A program made the position numbers and the translations under genes. A model generated the notes under the pieces. That model made no database searches and was not told where the DNA came from. It saw only the letters and a list, made by a program, of their open reading frames with translations. A DNA stretch of 64,000 nucleotides from contig CM041084.1 of the NCBI GenBank assembly GCA_023079485.1, forward strand, positions 65,319,709 through 65,383,708, written 5' to 3'. This DNA is from Archilochus colubris (Eukaryota; Chordata; Aves; Apodiformes; Trochilidae). Below, in pieces: positions 49,881-61,235 of this stretch (the stretch's first letter is position 1; each line of letters begins with the position of its first letter).

Positions 49881-50524
49881 GAGGATCCTGAATTCATGGT
49901 TTTTTAGAGATTTTTAAATTTGATTTAAGAAGACAAGAATAAAGGCAAACATAGGTTTCCTGTCAAACACTCTCTCTTACTTACACATTTATCAAGGCAG
50001 CCAGAAACTGAGGTTGACATATATATTTTAATTAAGGAGGCACTAACATTAGCAGGCAAAAGTTTCTTTTTTTTTCTCTTACCATGGTGTTGCATTTTCC
50101 ATTCTTTGCAAAATCATAAAACCTTTTCCTCTAAAAATGATGATTGTTAATGTTATAAAGACCAGGACCCTAAAATTCATGAATAGCACTAGGAAAAATA
50201 AATTAGTATGGAAACTTAAAGTCAATTCCAGATAAGGAGAAATGCAATCTATTTATACAATACTCTAATAAATTTTAAAATTTCAGTAGAGTTGCACCTT
50301 TGTAAACCAGGAGTAATTTTATTAATTTATTGAAGTTATCTAGTGATTGTTCCAATATAGCACCAAAAAAGTGGACCTGCCAAATCTGTAGCCTCTAAAA
50401 TCCATTATTTTTTTAATGTTTTGTCCTTTGAAAAACAGTTGGGTTGATAAAAGCTATTTACACACTGGTGATGAAGTGGTCAGATGGTTTAATCTCATTT
50501 TTTCTAAAAGGAGAAGGCCTAAGT

Positions 50525-51301
50525 GTTTCACAGCAATATGGACCCACGAGAGACAACCCATCTCCAGGACATGAAGATGATGAGGAGACTGGAGCATCTG
50601 AGGAAAAGCCCTGAGGAAAATGATTTGAAGGTGGTGGTAGATGAGAAGCTTGACATGAGACTCCAGTGTGAGTTCACAGCCCAGAAGGCCAACCACATCC
50701 TGGGCTGCATAAAAAGAAGTATGGATGAGGAAGAAGATTCTGCCCCCCCTTACTCTGTTGTTGGGAGACCATACATGGAATACTGAGTACAGCTCTGGAG
50801 TCCCCAGCACAGGAAAGATAGAGACCTGGTGGAGAAAGTTCAGAGAAGGGCTACAAAGATGATCAGAGGGCTGGAGAATTTCTGCTATGAAGTAAAGCTG
50901 AGAGAGTTGGGGCTATTCAGCCCGCAGAAGAGAAGGCTCCAGAGAGACCTTATAATGGTCTTCCAGTAGAGGCCTTCTCCAGAAGGAGGGCTACAGGAAA
51001 GCTGGGGAAGGGCTTTTACCAGAGGAAGTAGTGGCAGGACAAGGGGTAATGGCTTTAAACTGAAAGAGGGTAGATTTAGGTTAGATATAGATTAGGAAAA
51101 AATTCTTCATCATGAGGGCAGTAATACACTGGAACAGGTTGCCTAGGGAGGTTGTTGATGCCCCCTCCCTGGAGATCTTGAAGGCCAGATTGGGTGAGAC
51201 CTTATGAAACCTGACCTAGTGGGAGGTGACCCTGCCTGTGTAGGGGTGTTGGGTATTGATGATCTTTAAGGTCCTTTCCAACTCAAACCATTCTAGGAAT
51301 C
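50525..51301 (+). mobile_element. CR1 LINE, 3' fragment with internal rearrangement
   Basis: The longest recent-type CR1 in the window. From about 50618 it follows the standard CR1 order: the VDEKL...QKANHILGCIKRS region, the QLWSPQHRKD-like region, the KMIRGLEN segment, then the ORF2 C-terminus and a 3' UTR ending GATCTTTAAGGTCC, CAAACCATTCTAGG. Before 50618, bases about 50571-50617 resemble a segment that belongs further downstream (compare about 50848-50890), so the 5' part is out of order. In-frame stops and indels make it inactive. A second CR1 follows immediately in the same orientation. Confidence 0.93.
50618..50968 (+). pseudogene. CR1 ORF2 remnant (region after the reverse transcriptase)
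   Basis: This plus-strand frame retains KVVVDEKLDM, AQKANHILGCIKRSM, PYMEY, then a TGA (50784-50786) where CR1 normally has tryptophan. After that stop it continues in the same frame through QLWSPQHRKD, RATKMIRGLEN and LRELGLFSPQKRRL until a TAG near 50966. The order matches the CR1 ORF2 stretch downstream of the catalytic motifs, which the truncation has removed. Non-functional. Confidence 0.8.
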
Positions 51302-51600
51302 TCCTATAAGGATGGAGTCAGACTCTTTTCAGTCATGCCCACTGACAGGAGCCGAGGCATTGGGAGCAAACTGAACCTCAGGAGGTACCCTCAGAATATC
51401 TGGGAACACTTTTTACTGAGAGGGTGACCAGGCTCTGGCACAGTTTGCTGATGGAGGTGGTGGAGTCTCTGTCCTTGGAGATATTCCAGAGCGCAGACAT
51501 GGTGCTGTGCAGCTTGTTTTGGAGGACATTGCATAAGAATAAGAGCTGGACCAGGTGACCTTCAGAGGTCCTATCCAACCTCAGCCAGTCTGTGACTCAT
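51302..51600 (+). mobile_element. Second CR1 LINE fragment, different subfamily
   Basis: This plus-strand CR1 follows the previous one directly. It shows GGATGGAGTCAGACTCTTTT, then GTGCCCA-like and GACAGGAGCCGAGGCA blocks, GAGAGGGTGACCAGGCTCTG, GGTGGTGGAGTCTCTGTCC, and a 3' end with CTTCAGAGGTCCTATCCAACC and a decayed GTCTGTGACTCAT tail. The 3' UTR differs clearly from the upstream copy, so it is a separate insertion of another CR1 subfamily rather than a duplication. Confidence 0.92.
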
Positions 51601-53834
51601 CCTTTGAAAGATGTCTTTAACTAAAGCAAGTTCTCTTTTGTCTGGGTGAGGAAAGTGAAACATCTTTTCCTTTGGGTTGACCCAAATTACTTTTTCCTCT
51701 TTGTTCCATTCATCCACCAAACTGAAAAATCCATTTCTGGTTCAATTTTCCTTTTGAAAAATTCTAATTTGCATTAGGAAACCCTTTATTAGATCCATTC
51801 TCTTTTCTGGCTATTAATTCCATGTCTTCATCCTTGAATACAAACTAAAAGAAATTAGTTGGAATGAGCTTGTAAACTGAGCTTGAGTATATCTGAACTT
51901 TGCATCATAAGAGTGGCCTGAAATGAATGAAAGGAACCAGTGATCACTGTGGCACCCTGCTCCCTTTGCTATTTTCCTCACACCAGACAGTCCTCAGGCT
52001 CATTAGGAAATATTTACCTATTATTACTGAAATTATTTACCTATCATTGCATGCAAAGTTATAAGAAAAGTAAAGTGCTAACTAATTAAGATAGGAGTTT
52101 CTTCGGACAACTTTGCATGGCTTTGTCACAACGCATTTGAGGAGTAAAGAAAGGCTGAACAAACTCTTTCATGAGGTTTCAGTATAGATGTATATGCCAA
52201 CATTTGGTTCCAGATCATGAGAATAGGAACACAGAATAGATAAAACTGGTATGAACTTTTTACTTGTCTAACACAGTGCTTAAGGGAACCAGCCCTCCAT
52301 GTCACTCAGGATCACAGAAAGATAATATCATGATTACAGCTACAAAACTTTACAACTGAAATATAAAGAAAGGTATTTACAGTTAATAAATAGGTATCCA
52401 TGGAGTAAAAGGAAATGAGAAAATATTGATGGAAAAGATAAGCTGCAGCTTAAGTTTGAGAAATTTGGGAAAAGTTAGAAAGTCAAGGAGAATTTTAAGG
52501 GAGGTTTTGAAAGATGGGCAATGGAGTGGCCCTGAATGTTTCTGTTGAATAAAACAGAATAAAAAAAGAACATAGGAATAGTTTGAAAGTTAACATAAAA
52601 ACAATGGAATATAAGCTAAGAGACATTGAAAGTGAACATACCTGTTCAAGCAATGCAAATAGAAGGGGTGTTATGGTTTAATTAAAGGGACAGAGAATTT
52701 ATATTTGCAGCTTTATCTGAAAAGATATAGCAGCATAGGAGGTTATTTGTCCACAAAAAAAAGAGGAAAAGCTATTGAATCATCACATGCTGAGAGCCCA
52801 GACAACAGTTGCAAATAAGCACATGATTTTGAGTTGTTGCTCTGAGAAAATCAGCAAAATTCCAACCTCAAGAAGGTCCCTGGAGAGAGAATCAAGTGAA
52901 AGAAAATTACCATGATGGGAATCTGCTTGCAAAAGAGTAAGCAAAAGAAAAGAATGATACAGAACGTTCGGCTTTAAAAAAAAAAGAAAATAATGAAGTT
53001 CCAGGATGTGTTTGCCCAGGGAAGAAAAAGAGGGTGGGTGATAAGAGAGTAAGGAACACTACGTTAAAGCAAGTCAAATTCAGAAAGTATTTTTCCACTA
53101 CTACTTTCTTCAAAAGCTGCAGCTGCTGTTTTCATAACCTTGTTGAGAGGTCTTGAATGGTGAGAAGATGGTAACATATATGCCTGTAGAATTCTGTTAA
53201 AATTCTGTCTAGTACATTGAGGTGTCATAGAGATTTTGCTTTAAAAGGAAAAATCAAACTATGTAATTTTTATAGACAAGATATCTGGAGCTACCTTTGT
53301 CTAGGAAAGAAAGCAGCAATAACAGCCCAGTAATTTTCAAATCCCATGAAAAAAATCGGTATACATTTTAAGGGAGTTTTGTGCCGTTTTTTACCCCCTA
53401 CTTTTATCTATGCCAGGTTACCAATCCCTAAAGAGGATAAGTTTCTGCAGCACTCCTTTGAGAGATTTTGGCTAGGTGTGGCCTAATTGTGAGATATGCC
53501 GCCACATGAAAGCTTCTGTAGGGCAAGGAACAGAGATTATGTTCACATTTAAATCATTCCATGGTAAGCAAAGCAGCAGGATTTGTAACCTGGAATGGCT
53601 GCAGAACCCTTCCAATTAGGGTTTAAGTGACAAAGTCAAGTCGGGATATGCAGAATGAGGAAAATGCATTCAATAATCCACGTGGCAAATCATGTACAAA
53701 CACCCTCAACTTCAGTTATGAAAACTCTTGAGAAGCTTAATGGGAGTCTGGGGATCTAACAGAGCTATGAAAAATAATCCATATAGACAATGGAGCAGAC
53801 TGTTCTAGAGTCAGATTTCTGATCTGTAGCTCTT
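51601..53834. other. Unique A+T-rich noncoding DNA, ~2.2 kb
   Basis: No gene or named repeat recognised. The open frames are under 70 codons. Confidence 0.65.
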
Positions 53835-53970
53835 GCTGTTTTCCCTGATTCATGATCCTCTTTGCCCATCTACAAAAGAGGAGCAGTATTATTTTACAGG
53901 GTGGGGGTTGTGAAGCTTAATTTGTTAACATTTCCAAAAGAATTGTGAGACCCTGAGATGAAGGGGCCAA
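53835..53970 (+). mobile_element. MIR-type SINE fragment
   Basis: Plus-strand sequence follows the MIR core and 3' half: CCTCTTTGCCCATCTACAAA for the TTTCCTCATCTGTAAAATGG region, then GCAGTATTATTTTACAGG, GGTTGTGAAGCTTAA for GTTGTGAGGATTAAA, and AATTGTGAGACCCTGAGATG. The last part resembles the reptilian variant of this SINE family as I remember it. Old and inactive. Confidence 0.6.
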
Positions 53971-54742
53971 ATTTAATACTTATTGTTTAGGCTTTAGCCT
54001 GTCTGTGCTCAGACAGAACTCCCACTGAGACTGGGAGCTGAACAACAATTCCAGAAGTTGGTCCATTTTTCCTAGGAAAATGAGACAGTTGCAAAGTACA
54101 GTTTGTTTGCTGCATTCATTCAGTACCCTGGAGATCCAGCATTATGGTTAGTTACACATCTCGGAAAGCTTCTTCAGCAATATTGCAATGGCTTTGAGTT
54201 CTTACAAGGCTATCCAGTCCAAGTAAAACAAAGCTGCTGGCAAAAGTAATAAGGCAGCACTCCACACCTGATTAAACAGCATTGTTTTTCAGTCTAGTGC
54301 CATGCCAAGTTCTCATGTCTGTGTGGATGCACAGCATCCGAAAACCCTGCAAACTGCAGGCTTTACCTCTGCAGCAGTGAGCAGCTCACTTGGAGAGAAG
54401 GTGTGCCTAACATGGGGCTTTAGCTCAGCAGTTTTCAGGAATCAGGCTCCTGTCCCCACAAAACAAAATAAAAAAACCCCAACCCTTCCTGAAATCCCAA
54501 AGGTGCTGGAATGTAATTAAGGTAAACTGAGCCCTTTAATGGTCTGCACATGCATACACTACCTACAGCATTTCTGTTTGCTAACTGTAAGCAGCTGCCA
54601 ATTTGCCTCTAATGCTCTTGCTAACTGATCTGCAAGTCCCAAAAGTGTGTTATCTTTAATGTGCCTCTAATTTTGCTAAGAGCCTACTATTTATAGTGTC
54701 TTTTATTTACTTATTTACCTTCAACTAATTAAAACTATCATT

Positions 54743-54777
54743 TAAAAAAAAAAAAAAAAAAAGGCAAGGAAAAAAAA
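54743..54777. repeat. Poly-A tract
   Basis: Twenty As, a short GGCAAGG interruption, then a second A run. Low-complexity. Confidence 0.9.
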
Positions 54778-55244
54778 GCACGTGTGTCCTTGGTGAGAGG
54801 AGAAAACCCAATCTGTTCACTTAACTGCATGAATGTTACAAAAGTTCTGTTTTGCTCAGAAAAGCAATGCTTGAGCAAAAGCTCCAAAATGTAGCATTAT
54901 TATCTCTAATTACAATTGGCAATATGTGGCAATCATAATTATTCATTTATGCAAAATAGCTTACAGTGTGTCTCATTTTTTATTCCCTGTTAAAGGATGG
55001 CTCGACAAAAGAAAAAAAAAAAAGATTATAGCACTGAACATAATTGTGCTAAATGCTCAGTCATTTTGTTTAAAAAAAGACTACAAAACTAAACTGCTAT
55101 TTCTGCAGAGACAGAAAATAATTTAACAAAGATGTATAGTATACTCTGCAGGTGGCAATCCATCCAGAAAACATATTTCCCTGAAAAGGAGAGATATTTC
55201 ACAATGAAATTGAAGAGCATAATTTTTACCATTTCTGCTTTTCA

Positions 55245-55285
55245 TAAAAAAAGAAGAAAAAGAAGAAGAAGAAGAAGAAAAAAAA
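55245..55285. repeat. (GAA)n with A runs
   Basis: About six uninterrupted GAA units flanked by A-rich variants. Ordinary trinucleotide repeat. Confidence 0.9.
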
Positions 55286-57208
55286 GCCTGTTTTAATCTA
55301 GCATATGCTTCCTCTGTAGTAAAATGCTAATTTGCTGATGGTCAGAGGAGAGTCCTTGACCATACAACTTGCTACAGTTCTGCAGTATGACACTCTAATC
55401 TATTTCAGTTCTACCAGAGTACACAAGGCAACTGAATAAGATCAAGTGCACTTCACGACAAAAAAATAAGGAAAGGTCAGTTCACGCCTCCCACATAAAT
55501 AATTTCTATTTATGTATATATTTCTAGTGGAATATCCCTCTAATTTAGGCCTATGGAACAGAACCTGCAAAACACCTTGGCCCTTAGGAGTTGCTGGCCA
55601 TTGATCGTGGGACAGGATCACCTCCTCTAATAAAAAAAGGACTCAGGTGCATGACACCAGAGTCTAGAGATGAAGTCTCAAGAAAATGAATGATCAAAAG
55701 GCTTCTTATTGAATTGTCCCGTCTCACTCTCACTGATGCAACGATTTCTCCCCCATTGCACTTATTCCCATCTCAGAGCAAAATAAAGGAACTATTTCTG
55801 TGAAAAGGATCATCCACAGAACCAAGGGTATGTTTGACATATAGGCATTAGAAAACTTTTTAAAAGTGTCTAAGATACATAAAAATGTAGGATACTTTAA
55901 AATCAAATAGGAGGCAGATTTTTTTTTCCTGTGCTAATGGTGTTGATTAGAGCAGAGGAAATGGAGATCAACACTGAAAAAGTGAAAAAAACACACAGGA
56001 AAAGACAGGCTTCCAGAATAGTATGAGTTGCATTATGTATTTTTTTTCAAAAAATTTGACACAGAAGTAAAAAGAGTGGACTTAGTAAAAGATGGGAGTA
56101 AATGAAGAAAGCATGGCTGATCAGGATACACAGAAACTTTATAGCAAAAGAAAGAAAATGTAAATCTGGAAGAAAGAAAATACGGTATTGCCATTACTTT
56201 CCACTTTACTTTTGCCATCAGACACAATAAATGATTAACATGCGAGTTTTTATCTCTTTTTTCTCTCTAGAGGACATGATTAGGATGCAGCAGATACCAA
56301 CTAGGCCCAGCAGTGATTTCTTAATATAATTAATTCATTGTGTCTTGGTCCATTACCACTAAAGACTTTTTCCAGCCTTCACAGAGAGCCAGGATGGAAG
56401 ATCCCATTCCCATTACAGTCAATTACAAAGTTATTTCTGTAACAGGAAAACAGGACTGGATTCTATGTCTGCTGTACATTCCGTAGCAGAGAGTTTGTGT
56501 TTGCTCAGATATCTGGGTTTGCTAACACATTGAACATTTGCTTAACATACCACATGACAACACGTACAAGAGATGTCTTGATTACAAAAACCAGATTGTT
56601 AAATTGTTTCTATGCACTATGGATTCTGATCATATAGTATTGAACACTAAGACACTAAATCTATCTTTGGACCAACACTGTGAAAAGGAAAGCATTACTA
56701 TCCTGTGTAGCAGAGGGGAAAAATGGAGGCTATTGGGCTGGATCTGCTAAGTATTTACTTCAATGAGGAAAGCATTCAGCTGGGATAGCTGAAATCTGCA
56801 GTCCAGTCCCTTCTCGAGGGACAACCTAATATAAAAAAGGAAAGTGTGCAGACAAGCAGAGGTGAAAAGACCACCCTCCCCTATTGCACACAGCTAGGCC
56901 TCTAGCTCACTTCTAGCAGTTCCTGTAGATGTCAAAGCTGAACATTATCACTCACTGATCTGGAGGCCTGGATGGAGTGTGGATGGAGTATTTATCACCC
57001 AGACAATCACAACAGGGATCAGTAAAGACTCTGTATATTAGTTAAAGCAATACACAGAGAATTACATTAAGTTTATTAGAAGGGGTGTGCAAAATACATA
57101 ATTCCCAGCATGAAGAAATTGCCATTTCTGCGTATTTCTTCTCATTTTGTGTGGAAATGTCAACCTTTCAGAAATTAAGAATTTCAAACCACAGAGTATA
57201 GAACAAGG

Positions 57209-57223
57209 AAAAAAAAAAAAAAA
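57209..57223. repeat. Poly-A run
   Basis: Fifteen consecutive As with no retrotransposon body visible. Confidence 0.85.
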
Positions 57224-60200
57224 TTTGGAGAGACCAGCACTATTAATTTCAATATTTCTTCTACGCTTACAACAATCATTTCATCATTTCTCCTACCCAA
57301 ATGTTTTATGTACTGTAATGCCCTACTATTTTCATATTCTTCAAAACGTCCCTGTGGATTACCTGATTTTTATTTTTTTTTCTATCAATAACTGTGATTT
57401 TATATCACACTCTTTCTGCCAATATTATCATGGGTTGTAACAGCCCCTACAAACACTAGTCCTTCCCCGTTTATCCCAGACATTAATTATTCTGACCCTA
57501 TAACTACTGTCTTAAGTTATTCAGAAAGTTAAATTCTGCTTTATGCAAATACAGTAGTTATACTGTAATACAGTTAGGTAGGTTTTGTCCCTATATGTCT
57601 TCTTAAGACAGCTTCAAGCAATTTGCCTCTCTATATAATACCAGTATAACTGTTTTTAAAGGGGACTAGTAAGGTAGTTCTCCATATCATGGATTTTTTT
57701 AATATTTAGATATAGTTTTCCATTTTAATATATTTAATATTTGCAAATTGCAGTCTGAATATTAACTAATCTGTCCTCTGGCTGTGAATTATCTTATCTC
57801 AGTTTTTCATACATGGAAAAAAATACAAAAGGACTAATATCAGAGATGGGGAACACTAGATGAAATTAATAGGGGCATGGTGTAACAAATTAGATAAAGC
57901 GTATGGGTTATGTCAGTTTTAAAATGATTCCAAAGACCAAGCTCAGAGATGATCTGTAGTCCAAGTCCCTATAGTGCCAGTACAACTGAAGCCTGAGATA
58001 TCTGCTGTATTTTCAGGTCTGAAGTCTAGCTCATTGACATTCCTTCAGAAACTATTTAGCTCCTCATGGAAATAAGCATAGTCCTTCATAATATAAGCAT
58101 AGAAAATCCTTCACAACTTCTGACAGCCACTGAGCAGCATACCACACAATAAGAAAGAAAAGTTAGAAACTTTCTGAAAATATAATTTAAAGATATTTTA
58201 CCAGATAAACAGTACATAATGAAACAGTATCTGATATATTGATAAATTAAAAAGAGAAATAACTCTGGTAGAAAATCCTGTCAAAGGAATAGCAGGTAGC
58301 TCGATTTAGTTAGCTGTGCAAAATTGAGCTAGCAGAGAGTAAGGATTTAAGTTACCTTGCTAAGTGATAAAAACACGTGCACCTCATTGGTAGCTTTTAG
58401 TTTGCATTTTTTTTAATCCTTCCATCATAATTTCTTTCTTGTCATCTTCCAAAATCTGACTTCAAAAGGCAAAACAGGGCACTCTTTGGGACTAGAGCAC
58501 CCTGTGCTCAGGGCACAGATACCCATCCTGCTTCCAGCAAGCACTGAGTGCACTGGCACTGTGCAGAAAGGGCCACAGCACCCAGGTGGGTGCTGAAACT
58601 GTGCCCCTCAAAATCAAGGGCAAACTTTTCACTGACTGCAACAGGGCCACCCTTTCTGTCACTCAGTGTCCCATGCAACAAGAAAATACACCTTTTTCTT
58701 TAAGATAAAAGAGTTTCCCTTCAGGATCAGTTGTGTCCAAACAATATAAAAATGGGTATGCTTGTAATTATTGGGTTTGAACTGTACACTGAGGACTAAT
58801 AAACAATTACTAGCCTGCCTTAACAGTTTTCTAAAACACTAAAGGAAGTTCTGAGGAATCATAGGTTACCCAGGGAAAGCTGACTGTGACTGTGTAATTC
58901 ACTGGGAAGCATACAATTTCTTTGGTTTCAAGTTTGAAGACAAAGCAAAACAAAGATTTGTCATGTTTCATATCTCCAAACCAAAATGCCTAAACTCATG
59001 TGGTTTCCATCTTAGGCTGAGTGTAAAGAGGAAGTAAAATGTCAAGTTGTTTATTTCTGTGCAATTTTCTTATCTCAAAATAACACAGAGTTTGCTAAAT
59101 CTGATCTGTATTTAGAAACAGAGAAATATCTTTGCTGGGCACTCTTGCTTTTACAGAAAACTTATGATCTGGAAACAGAGGAGTTAAATCTTTTTTGACA
59201 ATTTTGTCAAAAACAAAAACATCATCTGGAACAGCAGCCTTGTTTTCTAAGTTTAGTTCAGTCCATATGCCACCTATTTTTTTTCTTTTCTCCTTTTTAA
59301 TGTTGTTTTACTGAAGACAAAAAAGAAAGGCTAAGACAGACAAAAGACACCTAGAAATTAACTCGTTAGGATCATAAGCTTTCACTTAATGGTATGAGAA
59401 AAATTAATGCACCTCCATCAGAACAATCTTCATTGTCAAGCATGTGATCAAAGTTCCCTGTCTAGAAGTTGAGAAACCAAGTGTTTCTATTAGACACCTA
59501 AGGTCTTATTTCAAAGTATAAGTGATTCAGCTACATTCTTCTTCTTGAAACTAAATATACAGATCAGCATATAAGCCAGGGCTTCTGCTTCATGCCATTT
59601 TTAACTGTATATTTCAGAGGATAATGAAATGAATGAATATGGAAAAGTTCTCTGTCCTTCTGTATCAGTTGTTCTAAAATCATACTGCAGATAAAATTAA
59701 TATCAGGCTTATGAAAAAGACCATTTTCAAACATAACTAATCAAAATTAGATATATTTATATGTTTCTGTCTGTCCATACCACATGTATTTTCCAATTAA
59801 CATGAAAGTAAGAGCCTTTTAGTGCAGCAACATGGAAACACAGCGGTCTCAAAGAAATACAAAAAGAGAAAAGCATTCCCTCTGTGCTTCTGCTTTATTC
59901 CCATGTTTCCATCTAAGGCACTCTACCCATCCCATGCATATGAACAAATTTCTGTGCTTTGCCCTGCAGTCATCTTTGGACCTAGAAGTAATTTTGGCTT
60001 TCTGACAACATACAATATATAATATATAATATCGGGTAGCCTTAGATTACGCTAGTAGGCTGTGGAATGAAAACTACATAGCTAATTTTGTCTTTTGCAC
60101 TGACAAATATATCCAGTTAAGTCTCTTATGTTTGTTCCACACACCCATTTACACTGCTCCAAATTACAATTCAGGATGTTGTGGGTCTAGTCAGAGGGTT

Positions 60201-61149
60201 TGTGAGATTGGATCAAATTCAAAGTATCAGGTCAGTCTTCACATATTCATTGCACTACCAAATAGATTTTTTTATTTTTTCCTTAATTAGGGTTAAGAAA
60301 TAAACCAAACCATGCTAAGTTTATAAACATATTATAGCTTCTGTTGGGCAGCTATACCATTGTAGTCAGTGGCTGACATACAAGGCTCTTAAAGTGCTGG
60401 ATAATAGAGAGGAAAGGAGGAAACCTTCTCAAGATGGCTGGTAATAAATATAAAACTGTAGGATGAAGTAAAAACTTCATAGATGAACATCCACCTTATC
60501 CTTCTTGCAGAAGCAGGGTTAAATGATTCAAGATTGGTTTGTTTGCAGGAGAGTTGAATACAAATATTGGTACATCATGTTTAATGTCACTTAGTATATA
60601 ATTAAAAGTTATTGCATTTGTGTAAATCACTAATTTAAATCTTTAAACACATTCACAGCCAATAAGAACATTTAAGATTAAATATTTGTTTCATTCTCCT
60701 CTATATCTTTATCCTTAGGGCTAACAAAGAGTGCCTTTCCTTGCAAACAAGGGATACACTTTGGTATCTGAAGACCAAATTATCCCTTTGGTTCCTCTAC
60801 GTTGAGTCTGGAAAGGTTTTGCAAGCCACCCCCAACCATCTTGCCCATATGTGCCTGTATTATAGTCCTTGAATTCTCAGTGCACACAGGCAAAAAAGGC
60901 ACAAAACCACCCATAATGAAATGCTCCTTCCCTTTCTTTAGTTATTTAGCAACTAGTTCAGACTAGACATCCAGTCTCCCTCAGTATCAATGGCTGCAGA
61001 GACAGGAACCTGCAGGGGGTGATTCATCTTCAAAGATAGGGGTCTGAAACTGGAGGCATGTGCTGCCTTCTGGAGGTGCCTATCTCTCACCATTGACTCT
61101 AGAGGGAGCCTAGATGACTAGCTGAGATTAGATGCCTAATTTCTAGGCA

Positions 61150-61235
61150 GATTAATTGCCTTGCCTGAGGTTACATGAGAAATCTGTGGCAGAACTAGGA
61201 TTTGAACCCACGTGTTCTGCATATAGCTGTTAACG
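61150..61235 (-). mobile_element. MIR-type SINE fragment with B box
   Basis: The plus strand reads TTGCCTGAGGTTACATGAG, then a GTGGCAGAACTAGGATTTGA block. This is the reverse complement of the MIR region that spans the Pol III B box and the TGTGACCTTGGGCAAG core. On the minus strand, bases 61208-61198 give GGTTCAAATCC, a good B-box match. The A box and 3' half are not recognisable. Old and inactive. Confidence 0.7.

Larger units (their letters stand above)
41267..50524. other. Unique A+T-rich noncoding DNA, ~9.3 kb
   Basis: The longest unbroken block without a recognised transposon. It contains TC/TA microsatellites (43551-43600; 44568-44587), A- or T-rich tracts (46565-46579; 47119-47187; 49853-49880), a 9-bp inverted repeat (46430-46452) and three copies of an old near-palindromic motif (48432-48457, 48980-49000, 49233-49256). 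No gene recognised. Confidence 0.6.
53971..61149. other. Unique A+T-rich noncoding DNA, ~7.2 kb
   Basis: No gene recognised. It contains near-palindromic motif copies at 54011-54037 and 58618-58648, a TAAT-rich block with internal decamer repeats (54520-54742), A-rich tracts (54743-54777; 57209-57223), a (GAA)n tract (55245-55285), and a further motif copy at 61090-61113. Confidence 0.6.

Noticed and set aside
56694..56730. Possible MIR fragment on the minus strand
   Set aside because: Only about 35 bases resemble the ATTATTATCC...GAGGAAACTGAGGC part of MIR; too short to support.
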